A stretch of DNA of 64,000 nt from Pantoea deleyi. GTDB lineage: Bacteria > Pseudomonadota > Gammaproteobacteria > Enterobacterales > Enterobacteriaceae. A program made the translations under genes and the position numbers. Below, one piece after another: positions 24,553 through 34,465 of the stretch. The DNA lies in assembly GCF_022647325.1 (NCBI RefSeq), contig NZ_CP071405.1, forward strand, positions 186,001 through 250,000, read 5' to 3'. Position 1 is the first letter of the stretch, and the number at the start of each line of letters is the position of its first letter. The notes under the pieces were generated by a model. That model did no database searches. It saw only the letters and a program-made list of their open reading frames with translations, and was not told where the DNA came from.

Positions 24553-24882
24553 AGCCGCTCCTTGTGGCCGTCATTCTGATCACGGCGTCAAAGGAAAGCG
24601 AGGGCAGACTTTTCACGTTTCGGGGCACTACACAATCTGTCGGTGCCGTTTTCATGAGATGCTTTCACGCTGTGAAGCTGTACGCAAATCCACCAGAATA
24701 TTATTACGTCACTAAAGTGATGAATAATTATCATCATGTAATTATTTCTTGTATTACAGATTGATAGGCGCGACTTCGCTGACGCGCGTGAAAAAAAAGC
24801 TGCAAAAAAAGTTGTATCATGACCCCTGACTATGATAACTCTGTAGGCATTACTTCGAACACGTAAAAGAATTGAACAACAC
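24553..24882. promoter_or_regulatory. comM-ilvL intergenic region with ilv promoter
   Basis: The stretch is strikingly A/T-rich around 24700-24815. In E. coli the matching region binds IHF and is a supercoiling-sensitive duplex that stimulates the ilv promoter. TATGAT at 24831-24836 is a candidate -10, about 45 bp before the ilvL start; I could not assign a good -35. No coding region is evident. Confidence 0.5.
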
Positions 24883-24981
24883 ATGAAAGCCCTTCTACAA
24901 GTGATTAGCCTGGTCGTGATTAGCGTGGTGGTGGTTATTAACCTACCGTGCGGGGCAACGCTTGGAGAAAGAAAGGCTTAA
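24883..24981 (+). CDS. ilvL: ilvGMEDA operon leader peptide IlvL
   Basis: A 32-residue leader reading MKALLQVISLVVISVVVVIN and ending LGERKA. Fifteen of its residues are Leu, Val or Ile, close to E. coli IlvL (MTALLRVISLVVISVVV...). Ribosome stalling at these codons when charged branched-chain tRNAs are scarce prevents the downstream terminator from forming, so the operon is transcribed. Confidence 0.96.
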   Translation: MKALLQVISLVVISVVVVINLPCGATLGERKA

Positions 24982-25000
24982 AAATCAAGCCTCGAATCCG

Positions 25001-25038
25001 AAAAAACCCCCGCACCGAAAGGTCCGGGGGTTTTTTTT
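25001..25038 (+). terminator. ilvGMEDA attenuator
   Basis: CCCCCGCACC at 25007-25016 and GGTCCGGGGG at 25021-25030 form a stem with a GAAA loop, followed by eight T. It lies 25 bp after the IlvL stop and is the terminator arm of the attenuator. Confidence 0.93.
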
Positions 25039-25131
25039 CGAGCCGAGGAAATATCAGCAAATCCACAAGGAACAAACAATGAACAGTAGCATAAAATTCT
25101 GTTGTTCCGGTCAGGACACAGGAGAATAGCG

Positions 25132-26778
25132 ATGACAGGTGCACAGTGGGTAGTTCAGGCTTTACGCGCGCAGGGTGTGAATACCGTATTTGGTTACCCG
25201 GGCGGCGCGATCATGCCGGTATACGACGCGCTCTATGATGGCGGCGTGGAACACCTACTGTGTCGTCATGAGCAGGGCGCGGTAATGGCAGCAATCGGTT
25301 ATGCGCGCTCTACCGGCAAAACCGGTGTCTGCATCGCGACATCCGGCCCTGGCGCGACCAACCTGATCACCGGCCTGGCGGATGCGATGATGGATTCTGT
25401 GCCGGTTGTCGCGATAACAGGCCAGGTTAACTCGGCCTTTATCGGCACCGATGCATTCCAGGAGATCGACGTACTGGGCCTTTCGCTGGCCTGCACCAAA
25501 CACAGTTTCCTGGTGGAGTCGCTGGATGAGCTGCCCGCCATCATGGCCGAGGCGTTTGCACTGGCGCAGTCGGGTCGTCCGGGTCCGGTACTGGTTGATA
25601 TCCCGAAAGATATTCAGGTGGCGCAGGGCGAACCAGCGCCGCATCTGGTGTCGGTCGAAGAGGACAACAGCCTGCCGCATCAGGCAATCAACGAGGCACG
25701 CGCCCTGATGGCGCAGGCCAGAAAACCGATGCTGTATATCGGCGGCGGCGTGGGTCTGGCGCAGGCCGTGCCGGCACTGCGTGCGCTGGCGGAAGAGACC
25801 GGTATCCCGGCCGTCGCAACCTTAAAAGGGCTGGGCAGCGTGGATCCTCACAGCGAGGTTTACCTCGGTATGCTGGGGATGCACGGTACCAAAGCCGCTA
25901 ACTTCGCCGTACAGGCGTGTGACCTGCTGATTGCGGTCGGTGCCCGTTTCGATGACCGCGTGACCGGCAAGCTGGACACCTTTGCCCCACACGCCAGCGT
26001 CATTCATCTCGACATCGATCCGGCAGAGTTAAACAAACTGCGTCGCGCGCATGTCTCTCTGCAGGGCGATCTTAACGATCTGCTGCCCGCGCTGAGTCAG
26101 CCGCTGCAAATCGACGCCTGGCGTGACGAGGTGAAGGCGATGAAAGCCAGCCACGCCTGGCGCTATGACCATCCGGGCGAGGCGATCTATGCCCCGCTGC
26201 TGCTGAAGCAGCTCTCGGATCGTAAATCTGCCGATGCCGTAGTGACCACCGATGTGGGTCAGCACCAGATGTGGACCGCGCAGCACATGGCTTTCAGCGC
26301 ACCAGAGAACTTCATCACCTCCAGCGGTTTAGGCACCATGGGCTTTGGCTTACCCGCCGCCATCGGCGCTCAGGTAGCCCGCCCGGACGATACCGTCATC
26401 TGCGTTTCAGGTGATGGCTCCATCATGATGAACATTCAGGAGCTGGGCACCATCAAGCGTGGCAGGCTGCCCGTGAAGATCCTGCTGCTGGATAACCAGC
26501 GTCTGGGCATGGTGCGCCAGTGGCAGCAGCTCTTTTTTGAGGGTCGCTATAGCGAAACCAATCTCTCTGACAATCCCGATTTCCTCACGCTGGCCAGTGC
26601 CTTTGACATTCCAGGCCAGCGTATTACCCGTAAAGATCAGGTCGACGCCGCCCTTGATGCTCTGCTGAACAGCGAAGGTCCTTACTTCCTGCATGTTGCA
26701 ATTGATGAGCATGAAAACGTCTGGCCACTGGTACCGCCGGGTGCCAGCAATGCACACATGATGGAGAAAACCGTATGA
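25132..26778 (+). CDS. ilvG: Acetolactate synthase II large subunit IlvG
   Basis: ThDP enzyme that condenses pyruvate to acetolactate, or pyruvate with 2-ketobutyrate, at the start of branched-chain synthesis. It has 548 residues and is intact; in E. coli K-12 the gene is frameshifted. Features are the catalytic glutamate in CRHEQGA near residue 47, [11 protein letters not shown], and the ThDP/Mg motif GDGSIMMN with its downstream DN near residue 430. The start ATG 25132 ([15 protein letters not shown]) matches the family; the upstream frame from 25102 does not. It overlaps ilvM by 4 bp, so large and small subunits are coupled. Confidence 0.96.
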   Translation: MTGAQWVVQALRAQGVNTVFGYPGGAIMPVYDALYDGGVEHLLCRHEQGAVMAAIGYARSTGKTGVCIATSGPGATNLITGLADAMMDSVPVVAITGQVNSAFIGTDAFQEIDVLGLSLACTKHSFLVESLDELPAIMAEAFALAQSGRPGPVLVDIPKDIQVAQGEPAPHLVSVEEDNSLPHQAINEARALMAQARKPMLYIGGGVGLAQAVPALRALAEETGIPAVATLKGLGSVDPHSEVYLGMLGMHGTKAANFAVQACDLLIAVGARFDDRVTGKLDTFAPHASVIHLDIDPAELNKLRRAHVSLQGDLNDLLPALSQPLQIDAWRDEVKAMKASHAWRYDHPGEAIYAPLLLKQLSDRKSADAVVTTDVGQHQMWTAQHMAFSAPENFITSSGLGTMGFGLPAAIGAQVARPDDTVICVSGDGSIMMNIQELGTIKRGRLPVKILLLDNQRLGMVRQWQQLFFEGRYSETNLSDNPDFLTLASAFDIPGQRITRKDQVDAALDALLNSEGPYFLHVAIDEHENVWPLVPPGASNAHMMEKTV

Positions 26779-27032
26779 ACCAGCATCAATTGTCTATCGA
26801 AGCCCGATTCCGTCCTGAAATATTGGAGCGCATTCTGCGTGTCGTGCGTCACCGCGGTTTTCAGGTCTGTTCCATGAACATGGCCTCCGTCGCCAACGCA
26901 GAAAATATTAATATTGAAATGACCGTTGCCAGCCAGCGCTCCGTCGATTTACTGTCTTCGCAGTTAAGCAAACTGATCGACGTCGCATGCGTTCAGATTC
27001 AACAACAGACAACACAACAAATCCGCGCGTAG
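26775..27032 (+). CDS. ilvM: Acetolactate synthase II small subunit IlvM
   Basis: Small ACT-domain partner needed for full IlvG activity; the isozyme II holoenzyme is valine-resistant in E. coli. It has 85 residues, against 87 in E. coli. The single ACT domain carries [26 protein letters not shown] near the N-terminus. It begins in an ATGA overlap with the ilvG stop and lies 18 bp before ilvE. Confidence 0.95.
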   Translation: MNQHQLSIEARFRPEILERILRVVRHRGFQVCSMNMASVANAENINIEMTVASQRSVDLLSSQLSKLIDVACVQIQQQTTQQIRA

Positions 27033-27050
27033 CCGCGAGAGGGAATAACA

Positions 27051-27980
27051 ATGAGCACGAAGAAAGCAGACTTTATTTGGTTCAATGGCGAGATGGTTAA
27101 GTGGGAAGAGGCGAAGGTCAGCGTCATGTCCCACGCGTTGCACTACGGTACGTCGGTATTTGAAGGTGTGCGCTGCTACGACTCTCACAAAGGACCAGTT
27201 GTGTTCCGTCATCGCGAACACATGCAACGTCTGCACGACTCCGCCAAAATCTACCGTTTCCCGATTAAAAGCAGCGTTGATGAGCTGATGGAAGCGTGCC
27301 GCGAAGTCATCCGCGTTAACAAACTGAAAAGTGCTTATATCCGTCCGCTGGCCTTTGTCGGCGATGTGGGCCTGGGCGTGAACCCGCCAGACGGTTTCAC
27401 CACCGATGTGATTATCGCCGCATTCCCGTGGGGGGCTTACCTCGGCGCTGAAGCGCTGGAAAACGGTATTGATGCGATGGTCTCCTCATGGAACCGCGTG
27501 GCGCCGAACACCCTGCCGACCGCCGCGAAAGCGGGCGGGAACTACCTTTCCTCACTGCTGGTGGGCAGCGAAGCCCGTCGTCACGGCTATCAGGAAGGGA
27601 TCGCGCTGGATACCAACGGCCTGATTTCGGAAGGCGCAGGCGAAAACCTGTTTGAAGTGAAAGATGGCGTGCTCTTTACCCCGCCATTTACCTCTTCGGC
27701 ACTGCCGGGCATCACCCGCGATGCCATCATCACGCTGGCGCGTGATATGGGTATCGAAGTGCGCGAACAGACCCTGTCGCGTGAGTCGCTCTACCTGGCT
27801 GACGAAGTCTTCATGTCCGGTACTGCGGCAGAAATCACCCCTGTGCGCAGCGTGGACCGCATCCAGGTCGGCGAAGGCAAGTGCGGCCCGGTCACCAAAC
27901 GCATTCAGCAGGCATTCTTTGGCCTGTTCACCGGCGAGACCGAAGACAAATGGGGCTGGCTGGACCCGGTTAACGCATAA
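27051..27980 (+). CDS. ilvE: Branched-chain amino acid aminotransferase IlvE
   Basis: PLP aminotransferase for the last step to valine, isoleucine and leucine (fold type IV, hexameric). It has 309 residues, as in E. coli. The PLP lysine lies in TAAKAGGNYLSSLL near residue 160, SHALHYGTSVFEGVR lies near residue 25, and EGAGENLFEVKDG and SGTAAEITPVRSVD bind the cofactor phosphate. Start ATG 27051 follows AGAGGGAA. It is the third structural gene of ilvGMEDA. Confidence 0.96.
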   Translation: MSTKKADFIWFNGEMVKWEEAKVSVMSHALHYGTSVFEGVRCYDSHKGPVVFRHREHMQRLHDSAKIYRFPIKSSVDELMEACREVIRVNKLKSAYIRPLAFVGDVGLGVNPPDGFTTDVIIAAFPWGAYLGAEALENGIDAMVSSWNRVAPNTLPTAAKAGGNYLSSLLVGSEARRHGYQEGIALDTNGLISEGAGENLFEVKDGVLFTPPFTSSALPGITRDAIITLARDMGIEVREQTLSRESLYLADEVFMSGTAAEITPVRSVDRIQVGEGKCGPVTKRIQQAFFGLFTGETEDKWGWLDPVNA

Positions 27981-28040
27981 CCAGACCTTGCGCGGATGTC
28001 GCTGGATGTCCGCGAACTTATTTTCACTGGAGTAAAGAGC

Positions 28041-29891
28041 ATGCCTAAGTACCGTTCCGCTACCACCACCCACGGCCGCAACATGGCGGGTGCCCGTGCC
28101 CTCTGGCGCGCAACAGGAATGACCGACGACGATTTCGGTAAACCGATTATCGCCGTCGTAAACTCCTTCACCCAGTTTGTGCCGGGCCACGTCCATCTGC
28201 GCGATCTGGGTAAGCTGGTTGCCGAGCAGATTGAAGCGGCAGGTGGCGTAGCCAAAGAGTTCAACACGATCGCGGTGGATGACGGTATTGCCATGGGTCA
28301 TGGCGGCATGCTCTATTCCCTGCCTTCGCGTGAGCTGATCGCCGACTCCGTCGAGTATATGGTCAACGCACACTGTGCCGACGCCATGGTCTGCATCTCG
28401 AACTGCGACAAAATCACGCCAGGGATGCTGATGGCATCACTGCGCCTGAACATCCCGGTGATCTTCGTCTCCGGTGGCCCGATGGAGGCCGGTAAAACCA
28501 AACTGTCCGATCAGATCATCAAACTGGATCTGGTGGATGCGATGATTCAGGGGGCGAACCCCAACGTCAGCGATGCTGATAGCGAGCAGATCGAACGCTC
28601 TGCCTGTCCGACCTGCGGCTCCTGCTCCGGTATGTTCACCGCTAACTCCATGAACTGCCTGACCGAAGCCCTTGGCCTGTCGCAGCCGGGCAACGGCTCA
28701 CTGCTGGCCACGCACGCCGACCGTAAAGCGCTGTTCATCAATGCCGGTAAGCGCATCGTCAGCCTGACCAAACGTTACTATGAGCAGGATGACGCAAACG
28801 TCCTGCCGCGCAATATCGCCAGTAAGGCGGCCTTTGAGAACGCGATGACGCTGGATATCGCGATGGGCGGCTCCACCAATACCGTACTGCACCTGCTGGC
28901 GGCGGCGCAGGAGGGCGATATCGACTTCAACATCTCCGACATCGACCGTCTGTCACGCAAAGTGCCTCAGCTCTGTAAAGTGGCGCCCAGCACCCCGAAA
29001 TATCATATGGAAGATGTGCACCGTGCGGGTGGCGTCTACGCGATTCTCGGCGAGCTGGATCGCGCAGGTCTGTTCGACAGCAGCGCCCGCAACATCCTGC
29101 AGCAGACCATGCGTGAAACGCTGGATCAGTACGACATCATGCTGACCCAGGATCAGGCGGTAAAAGATATGTTCCGCGCGGGCCCTGCCGGTATCCGTAC
29201 CACTCAGGCGTTCTCGCAGAGCTGCCGCTGGGACACGCTGGATGACGATCGTGCTGAAGGCTGTATCCGCACCCGCGAAAACGCTTACTCGCAGGATGGC
29301 GGTCTGGCCGTGCTCTACGGCAACATTGCGGAAGATGGCTGTATCGTTAAAACCGCAGGCGTAGACAAAGAGATCCTCACCTTCACCGGCCCGGCCAAAG
29401 TGTATGAAAGCCAGGATGACGCGGTAGAGGCGATTCTGGGTGGTAAAGTCGTGGCGGGTGACGTGGTCGTTATCCGCTACGAAGGGCCAAAAGGGGGTCC
29501 GGGTATGCAGGAGATGCTCTATCCGACCACCTACCTGAAATCGATGGGCCTGGGCAAAAGCTGCGCCCTGATCACCGACGGTCGCTTCTCTGGCGGCACA
29601 TCGGGCCTCTCAATCGGTCACGCCTCGCCGGAAGCGGCCAACGGCGGCACCATTGCGCTGGTCAAGGATGGCGACACCATCGAGATCGATATCCCTAATC
29701 GCGGCATCAAACTCGCCGTGCCGGACAACGAACTGCACGCCCGCCGTGAAGAGCAGCAGGCACGTGGCGATGCGGCCTATACACCGGCCAATCGTCAGCG
29801 TGAAGTCTCCTTTGCGCTGCGTGCTTACGCATCCCTCGCGACCAGCGCCGACAAAGGTGCGGTCCGCGATAAGAGCAAGCTGGGAGGCTAA
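28041..29891 (+). CDS. ilvD: Dihydroxy-acid dehydratase IlvD
   Basis: Iron-sulfur dehydratase that makes 2-keto acids from 2,3-dihydroxy acids in valine and isoleucine synthesis; oxygen-sensitive. It has 616 residues, equal to E. coli. The cluster cysteines lie in [10 protein letters not shown] near residue 122 and [19 protein letters not shown] near residue 195. Substrate-site segments [13 protein letters not shown] and [20 protein letters not shown] are present. ATG 28041 gives [15 protein letters not shown] as in E. coli. It lies 60 bp after ilvE and 2 bp before ilvA. Confidence 0.97.
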   Translation: MPKYRSATTTHGRNMAGARALWRATGMTDDDFGKPIIAVVNSFTQFVPGHVHLRDLGKLVAEQIEAAGGVAKEFNTIAVDDGIAMGHGGMLYSLPSRELIADSVEYMVNAHCADAMVCISNCDKITPGMLMASLRLNIPVIFVSGGPMEAGKTKLSDQIIKLDLVDAMIQGANPNVSDADSEQIERSACPTCGSCSGMFTANSMNCLTEALGLSQPGNGSLLATHADRKALFINAGKRIVSLTKRYYEQDDANVLPRNIASKAAFENAMTLDIAMGGSTNTVLHLLAAAQEGDIDFNISDIDRLSRKVPQLCKVAPSTPKYHMEDVHRAGGVYAILGELDRAGLFDSSARNILQQTMRETLDQYDIMLTQDQAVKDMFRAGPAGIRTTQAFSQSCRWDTLDDDRAEGCIRTRENAYSQDGGLAVLYGNIAEDGCIVKTAGVDKEILTFTGPAKVYESQDDAVEAILGGKVVAGDVVVIRYEGPKGGPGMQEMLYPTTYLKSMGLGKSCALITDGRFSGGTSGLSIGHASPEAANGGTIALVKDGDTIEIDIPNRGIKLAVPDNELHARREEQQARGDAAYTPANRQREVSFALRAYASLATSADKGAVRDKSKLGG

Positions 29892-29893
29892 CC

Positions 29894-31441
29894 GTGGCCG
29901 AGTCTCAACCGCTACCCGACGCGCCTGGCGGCGCGGAGTATTTGCGCGCAGTGCTGCGTTCACCGGTGTATGAAGTAGCACAGGTGACGCCGCTGCAGGT
30001 TATGGAAAAAATCTCATCGCGTCTCGGCAACACCATTCTGGTGAAGCGCGAAGATCGCCAGCCGGTGCACAGCTTCAAGCTGCGCGGGGCGTACGCGATG
30101 ATTGCCGGCCTCAACGAAGAGCAGAAAGCGCGCGGCGTGGTCACGGCGTCAGCCGGAAATCACGCGCAGGGCGTGGCGCTCTCGGCGACGAAGCTGGGCA
30201 TCAAGTCACTGATCGTGATGCCGCTGGCAACAGCAGACATCAAGGTCGATGCGGTGCGCGCATTTGGCGGTGAGGCTTTCCTGTTCGGGGCCAACTTTGA
30301 CGAGGCGAAAGCCAAAGCGATTGAACTCTCTGAGCAGCGCGGCTACACCTTCGTGCCGCCGTTTGACCATCCGGCCGTGATTGCCGGACAGGGCACGCTG
30401 GGCATGGAGCTGCTGCAGCAGGATGCGCACCTCGACCGGGTCTTTGTTCCGGTAGGCGGCGGCGGTCTGGCAGCAGGCGTTGCGGTGCTGATCAAGCAGC
30501 TGATGCCGCAAATCAAAGTGATCGCGGTGGAGTCAGAGGACTCCGCCTGCCTGAAAGCGGCGCTGGAGGTGGGGCATCCCGTCGATCTGGCGCGTGTCGG
30601 GCTGTTTGCTGAAGGCGTTGCGGTTAAACGGATTGGCAGCGAAACCTTCCGGCTCTGTCAGGCCTACATCGACGAGGTCATCACGGTCGACAGCGATGCG
30701 ATCTGTGCGGCCATGAAAGATCTGTTTGAAGATGTCCGTGCCGTGGCGGAGCCGTCGGGTGCGCTGGCGCTGGCGGGCATGAAAAAGTATATCCAGCAGC
30801 ATGAGATCAAGGGCGAGCGGCTGGCGCATGTGCTGTCCGGGGCTAACGTCAATTTCCACGGCCTGCGCTACGTCTCTGAGCGCTGCGAGCTGGGTGAACA
30901 GCGTGAAGCGCTGCTGGCCGTCACCATCCCGGAACAGCAGGGCAGCTTCCTGCGCTTCTGCCAGACGCTGGGTGGACGATCCATCACCGAGTTCAACTAT
31001 CGCTACGCCGATGCGGACAAAGCCTGCATCTTTGTGGGCGTGAGGCTGACCCGCGGTATGGAAGAGCGCAGCGAGATCATCGGCGAGCTGACCCGGGGTG
31101 GCTATCAGGTGGTCGATCTCTCCGATGATGAGATGGCGAAACTGCATGTGCGCTACATGGTCGGCGGCCGTCCGACCAAGCCGCTGCGTGAACGGCTCTT
31201 CAGTTTTGAGTTCCCGGAGGCGCCGGGGGCGTTGCTGAAGTTCCTGCAGACGCTCGGCACCCACTGGAATATCTCGCTGTTCCACTACCGCAGTCACGGC
31301 ACCGATTATGGTCGCGTGCTGGCCGCGTTTGAACTCGGCAGCGATGAGCCGCGGTTTGAAGAGCATCTCACCGATCTGGGTTACGACTTTCACGACGAAA
31401 GCCAGAACCCGGCGTTTCGCTTCTTCCTGTCAGGCAGCTGA
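29894..31441 (+). CDS. ilvA: Biosynthetic threonine deaminase IlvA
   Basis: PLP enzyme that converts threonine to 2-ketobutyrate, the committed step to isoleucine, feedback-inhibited by isoleucine. It has 515 residues with a GTG start at 29894, 2 bp after the ilvD stop. The PLP lysine is in HSFKLRGAY near residue 62, and the phosphate-binding loop is VGGGGLAAG near residue 191. Two ACT-like regulatory domains follow (about 340-410 and 435-510). The gene ends at the base next to the ilvY stop on the opposite strand, with no terminator between them. Confidence 0.96.
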   Translation: MAESQPLPDAPGGAEYLRAVLRSPVYEVAQVTPLQVMEKISSRLGNTILVKREDRQPVHSFKLRGAYAMIAGLNEEQKARGVVTASAGNHAQGVALSATKLGIKSLIVMPLATADIKVDAVRAFGGEAFLFGANFDEAKAKAIELSEQRGYTFVPPFDHPAVIAGQGTLGMELLQQDAHLDRVFVPVGGGGLAAGVAVLIKQLMPQIKVIAVESEDSACLKAALEVGHPVDLARVGLFAEGVAVKRIGSETFRLCQAYIDEVITVDSDAICAAMKDLFEDVRAVAEPSGALALAGMKKYIQQHEIKGERLAHVLSGANVNFHGLRYVSERCELGEQREALLAVTIPEQQGSFLRFCQTLGGRSITEFNYRYADADKACIFVGVRLTRGMEERSEIIGELTRGGYQVVDLSDDEMAKLHVRYMVGGRPTKPLRERLFSFEFPEAPGALLKFLQTLGTHWNISLFHYRSHGTDYGRVLAAFELGSDEPRFEEHLTDLGYDFHDESQNPAFRFFLSGS

Positions 31442-32323
31442 TTACAGCTGGCTCCAGAACGCACTGATAAGCGGCTCACCGAGCCGCTTTTTTTGTACGC
31501 AGATGCCAAGCTCAAACGGCGCGACCGACTCCACATTCTCCAGCATCAGCACGCGGTTACGCACCGGCTCCGGACTGTTTTCCAGCACCACATCTGGCAG
31601 TAACGCAATGCCGCAGCCCAGCGCCACCATCGAGACAATCGCCTCATGCCCCGACACCGTGGCGTAGATTAACGGATTCGGGATGCGATGACGGCGGAAC
31701 CAGAGATCGATGCGCCGCCGTGCCGGGCCCTGCACGGGCAGGATAAAGGGGATTTTTGACCAGTCGGGCTGCGGCTGCGTGGCCTGAGTGCGCACGGCGC
31801 AGGGCAGAGCGGGCGCGATCAGCACCAGCGGAATCAGCCCCAGCGGCATAAAATCGATGCTGGCGGGCAGGGTTTCAGGGCGACCGGCAATCGCTAAATC
31901 CGCATCGCCGGAGTGCACTTTTTCCACCGCATCTGCGGCATCGCCGGTATCCAGTTTGATCTCGACCTGCGGATGTTCCGCGCGAAAGCGGTCGAGGATA
32001 GGCGGCAGATGGCTGTAGGCCGCCGTCACCGAGCAGAACAGGCGCAGCTCGCCGCTGAGCGACGGGCCATTCAGATCCATCACATGGCGCAGCTGCTGAT
32101 ACTGCAACAGCGTCTGCTGGGCAAACTGCCGCAGGCGTTCGCCTGCCTCGGTCAGCGTCACGGTGCGGTTATCGCGCAGGAACAGCGCGTGGCCGACATC
32201 CTCCTCCAGCCGCTGAATCTGGCGCGACAGCGTGGAGGGGCTGACATGCATCGCCCGCGCGCTGCGCCCGAAGTGGCAGCTTTCTGCCAGATGAAGAAAC
32301 AGTTTCAGATCCCGTAAATCCAT
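31442..32323 (-). CDS. ilvY: LysR-type regulator of ilvC, IlvY
   Basis: Activates ilvC when acetolactate or acetohydroxybutyrate, the IlvC substrates, are present, and represses itself. It has 293 residues. The LysR helix-turn-helix is [23 protein letters not shown] (residues about 18-40), and the effector domain follows. The start [20 protein letters not shown] matches E. coli IlvY. It is divergent from ilvC over a 162-bp operator region and abuts ilvA tail to tail. Confidence 0.94.
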   Translation of the reverse strand: MDLRDLKLFLHLAESCHFGRSARAMHVSPSTLSRQIQRLEEDVGHALFLRDNRTVTLTEAGERLRQFAQQTLLQYQQLRHVMDLNGPSLSGELRLFCSVTAAYSHLPPILDRFRAEHPQVEIKLDTGDAADAVEKVHSGDADLAIAGRPETLPASIDFMPLGLIPLVLIAPALPCAVRTQATQPQPDWSKIPFILPVQGPARRRIDLWFRRHRIPNPLIYATVSGHEAIVSMVALGCGIALLPDVVLENSPEPVRNRVLMLENVESVAPFELGICVQKKRLGEPLISAFWSQL

Positions 32324-32346
32324 GCGCGCGTCGCCTCTGAGTGGTG

Positions 32347-32412
32347 TTGCATTTATTGCAATGTGACGTTGTTAATATATCAATTTAAGCAACAGAATTC
32401 CTGTCATATGAT
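32347..32412. promoter_or_regulatory. IlvY operators and ilvC promoter
   Basis: Inverted repeat TTGCA at 32347-32351 and TGCAA at 32357-32361 and a second pair, GTTG at 32368-32371 and CAAC at 32390-32393, fit the tandem IlvY operators known from E. coli. TATGAT at 32407-32412 is a good ilvC -10. The -35 is poor, as expected for an activator-dependent promoter. Confidence 0.7.
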
Positions 32413-32485
32413 GGGGTCATTCGCGGCGTTGCATGACACGCCGTTACTGAACAAAAAAAGCAAACACAACCTTACCGGAGTTCCC

Positions 32486-33961
32486 ATGGCTAACTATTTC
32501 AACACATTGAATCTGCGCAACCAGTTAGCGCAATTAGGTAAATGCCGCTTCATGGCACGCGACGAGTTTGCGGACGGTGCCAGTTTCCTGAAAGGCAAAA
32601 AAGTCGTTATCGTTGGCTGTGGCGCACAGGGCCTGAACCAGGGTCTGAACATGCGCGATTCCGGTCTGGATGTTGCCTATGCACTCCGTGCTGAAGCGAT
32701 TGCGGAAAAACGCCCTTCATGGCGCAAAGCGACCGATAACGGTTTCAACGTGGGCACCTACGAAGATCTGATCCCGCAGGCGGACCTGGTAGTCAATCTG
32801 ACGCCGGACAAGCAGCACTCCGCTGTGGTGCAGGCTGTTCAGCCGCTGATGAAAGAGGGCGCTGCGCTGGGCTACTCACACGGCTTCAACATTGTCGAAG
32901 TCGGCGAGAGCATCCGTAAAGATATCACCGTCGTTATGGTGGCACCGAAGTGCCCGGGTACCGAAGTTCGTGAAGAGTACAAGCGTGGCTTCGGCGTGCC
33001 GACCCTGATCGCGGTTCACCCGGAAAACGATCCAAAAGGCGAAGGCATGGCGATTGCCAAGGCCTGGGCCGCGGCGACCGGTGGCGACCGTGCGGGCGTC
33101 CTGGAATCTTCGTTTGTTGCCGAAGTGAAATCTGACCTGATGGGCGAGCAGACTATCCTGTGCGGCATGTTACAGGCCGGTTCACTGCTCTGCTTCGACA
33201 AGCTGGTGGCTGAAGGTACCGACCCGGCGTACGCAGAGAAGCTGATCCAGTTCGGCTGGGAAACCATCACCGAGTCGCTGAAGTTTGGTGGCATCACCCT
33301 GATGATGGATCGCCTCTCTAACCCGGCGAAACTGCGTGCCTATGCGCTGTCAGAGCAGCTGAAAACCATTATGGCGCCGCTGTTCCAGAAGCACATGGAT
33401 GACATCATCTCCGGCGAATTCTCCTCCGGCATGATGGCAGACTGGGCTAACGATGATAAAAAACTGCTGACCTGGCGTGAAGAGACCGGCCAGACCGCAT
33501 TCGAAACGGCCTCTCAGTACGAAGGCAAAATCGAAGAGCAGGAGTACTACGACAAAGGTGTCGTGATGGTGGCGATGGTTAAAGCGGGTGTTGAGCTGGC
33601 GTTTGAAACCATGGTTGATGCAGGCATCATCGAGGAGTCGGCTTATTACGAATCCCTGCATGAGCTGCCGCTGATCGCGAACACCATCGCCCGTAAGCGT
33701 CTGTATGAGATGAACGTGGTGATCTCCGACACCGCTGAATATGGTAACTATCTGTTCTCCTTCGCGGCGGTGCCGCTGCTGAAAGAGTTCATGACCACCC
33801 TGCAGCCGGGCGATCTGGGCAAAGCGGTTGAAGGCACGCAGGTTGATAACGCGCAGCTGCGTGACGTCAACGAAGCCGTTCGTCAGCATCCGATTGAAAC
33901 CGTGGGCCGTAAGCTGCGTGGCTACATGACCGACATGAAGCGTATCGCTGTCGCAGGCTAA
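32486..33961 (+). CDS. ilvC: Ketol-acid reductoisomerase IlvC
   Basis: NADPH- and Mg-dependent isomeroreductase of valine and isoleucine synthesis. It has 491 residues, the long class II form of enterobacteria. The NADPH motif [13 protein letters not shown] lies near residue 43, and the phosphate-binding arginines lie in [18 protein letters not shown]. The two knotted helical domains carry metal ligands in [17 protein letters not shown] and [23 protein letters not shown] 32486 matches [15 protein letters not shown]; the in-frame upstream extension is promoter sequence. It is followed by an intrinsic terminator. Confidence 0.97.
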   Translation: MANYFNTLNLRNQLAQLGKCRFMARDEFADGASFLKGKKVVIVGCGAQGLNQGLNMRDSGLDVAYALRAEAIAEKRPSWRKATDNGFNVGTYEDLIPQADLVVNLTPDKQHSAVVQAVQPLMKEGAALGYSHGFNIVEVGESIRKDITVVMVAPKCPGTEVREEYKRGFGVPTLIAVHPENDPKGEGMAIAKAWAAATGGDRAGVLESSFVAEVKSDLMGEQTILCGMLQAGSLLCFDKLVAEGTDPAYAEKLIQFGWETITESLKFGGITLMMDRLSNPAKLRAYALSEQLKTIMAPLFQKHMDDIISGEFSSGMMADWANDDKKLLTWREETGQTAFETASQYEGKIEEQEYYDKGVVMVAMVKAGVELAFETMVDAGIIEESAYYESLHELPLIANTIARKRLYEMNVVISDTAEYGNYLFSFAAVPLLKEFMTTLQPGDLGKAVEGTQVDNAQLRDVNEAVRQHPIETVGRKLRGYMTDMKRIAVAG

Positions 33962-33991
33962 TCACCGGCTACACCGTTTTCAGCAAAAGAG

Positions 33992-34014
33992 ACCCCGGCT
34001 TGCCGGGGTTTTTT
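33992..34014 (+). terminator. ilvC terminator
   Basis: ACCCCGGC at 33992-33999 and GCCGGGGT at 34002-34009 form the stem, followed by six T, 30 bp after ilvC. Confidence 0.92.
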
Positions 34015-34416
34015 ATGTGTAAAAAGTGCCTGATGGCTGTCTGACCCTGCCTGCCTGGGGAACAGGGTCAGATCAAAGACGCTTAAGCCACTCCCTGGCC
34101 GCCCGGCCCGCGCGATGACGCACCTTATCCCTGAGGTGCGCCCGTAAACGGGCCAGCGCTTTGTGTTTTTGTCCCAGGCGCGTCACGCTTTCCTTCTCTG
34201 CCCGTGTTGCCCGTGCCCTCCGGCTTCTGTATTGCTGGAAGACCCACCCGCCGCCGGGGTTAACATTCAGACGCGATTCAGTTTATCCGGACAGACAACG
34301 ACGCCACTTCAGGTGCCGTTCGCCTGATCGCCGGGCGATGTTCAGAGCCGATGCGGGTTCTGTTCTCTCCGGTCTGCCGTTTTCATCTGATACCCCTGAC
34401 GCTGCGCGAAACCCAT
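34015..34416. other. Intergenic region after ilvC, with no established gene
   Basis: About 400 bp without a recognisable protein. It contains a 9-bp inverted repeat (CTGACCCTG at 34041-34049, CAGGGTCAG at 34063-34071) and a protein-like open stretch on the minus strand at 34073-34282, annotated separately. In E. coli ppiC and rep follow ilvC; here the order breaks, so this may be a rearrangement scar. Confidence 0.5.
34073..34186 (-). CDS. Possible small basic protein (37 residues), uncertain
   Basis: On the minus strand a frame stays open from 34282 to the TGA at 34073. It reads as a strongly basic, helical-looking sequence ending VRHRAGRAAREWLKRL. It has no ATG. The best start is GTG at 34186 with AGAAGGA just upstream, giving a 37-residue product (VTRLGQKHKALARLRAHLRD...). 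A 9-bp hairpin follows 1 bp after the stop. It could be a real micro-protein, the tail of a decayed gene or chance. I recognise no family. Confidence 0.2.
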   Translation of the reverse strand: MTRLGQKHKALARLRAHLRDKVRHRAGRAAREWLKRL

Positions 34417-34442
34417 AAAAAAAACCCGGCGGCTGCCGGGTT
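34417..34442 (-). terminator. yhjE terminator
   Basis: AACCCGGC at 34423-34430 and GCCGGGTT at 34435-34442 form a stem. On the minus strand it is followed by a run of T (A-tract 34417-34424), 24 bp past the yhjE stop. Confidence 0.88.
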
Positions 34443-34465
34443 TCGCTGACCATCATCCTGCGGGA

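Noticed and set aside
32363..32485. N-terminal extension of ilvC
   Set aside because: It covers the IlvY operators and -10 region; the family start is ATG 32486.
34041..34071. Insertion-sequence end suggested by the CTGACCCTG/CAGGGTCAG repeat
   Set aside because: Only a short hairpin; no partner end, target duplication or transposase fragment that I can recognise.
34161..34418. 85-residue plus-strand frame after ilvC
   Set aside because: No ribosome site, an amino acid mix typical of noncoding GC-rich DNA, and it runs into the yhjE terminator.
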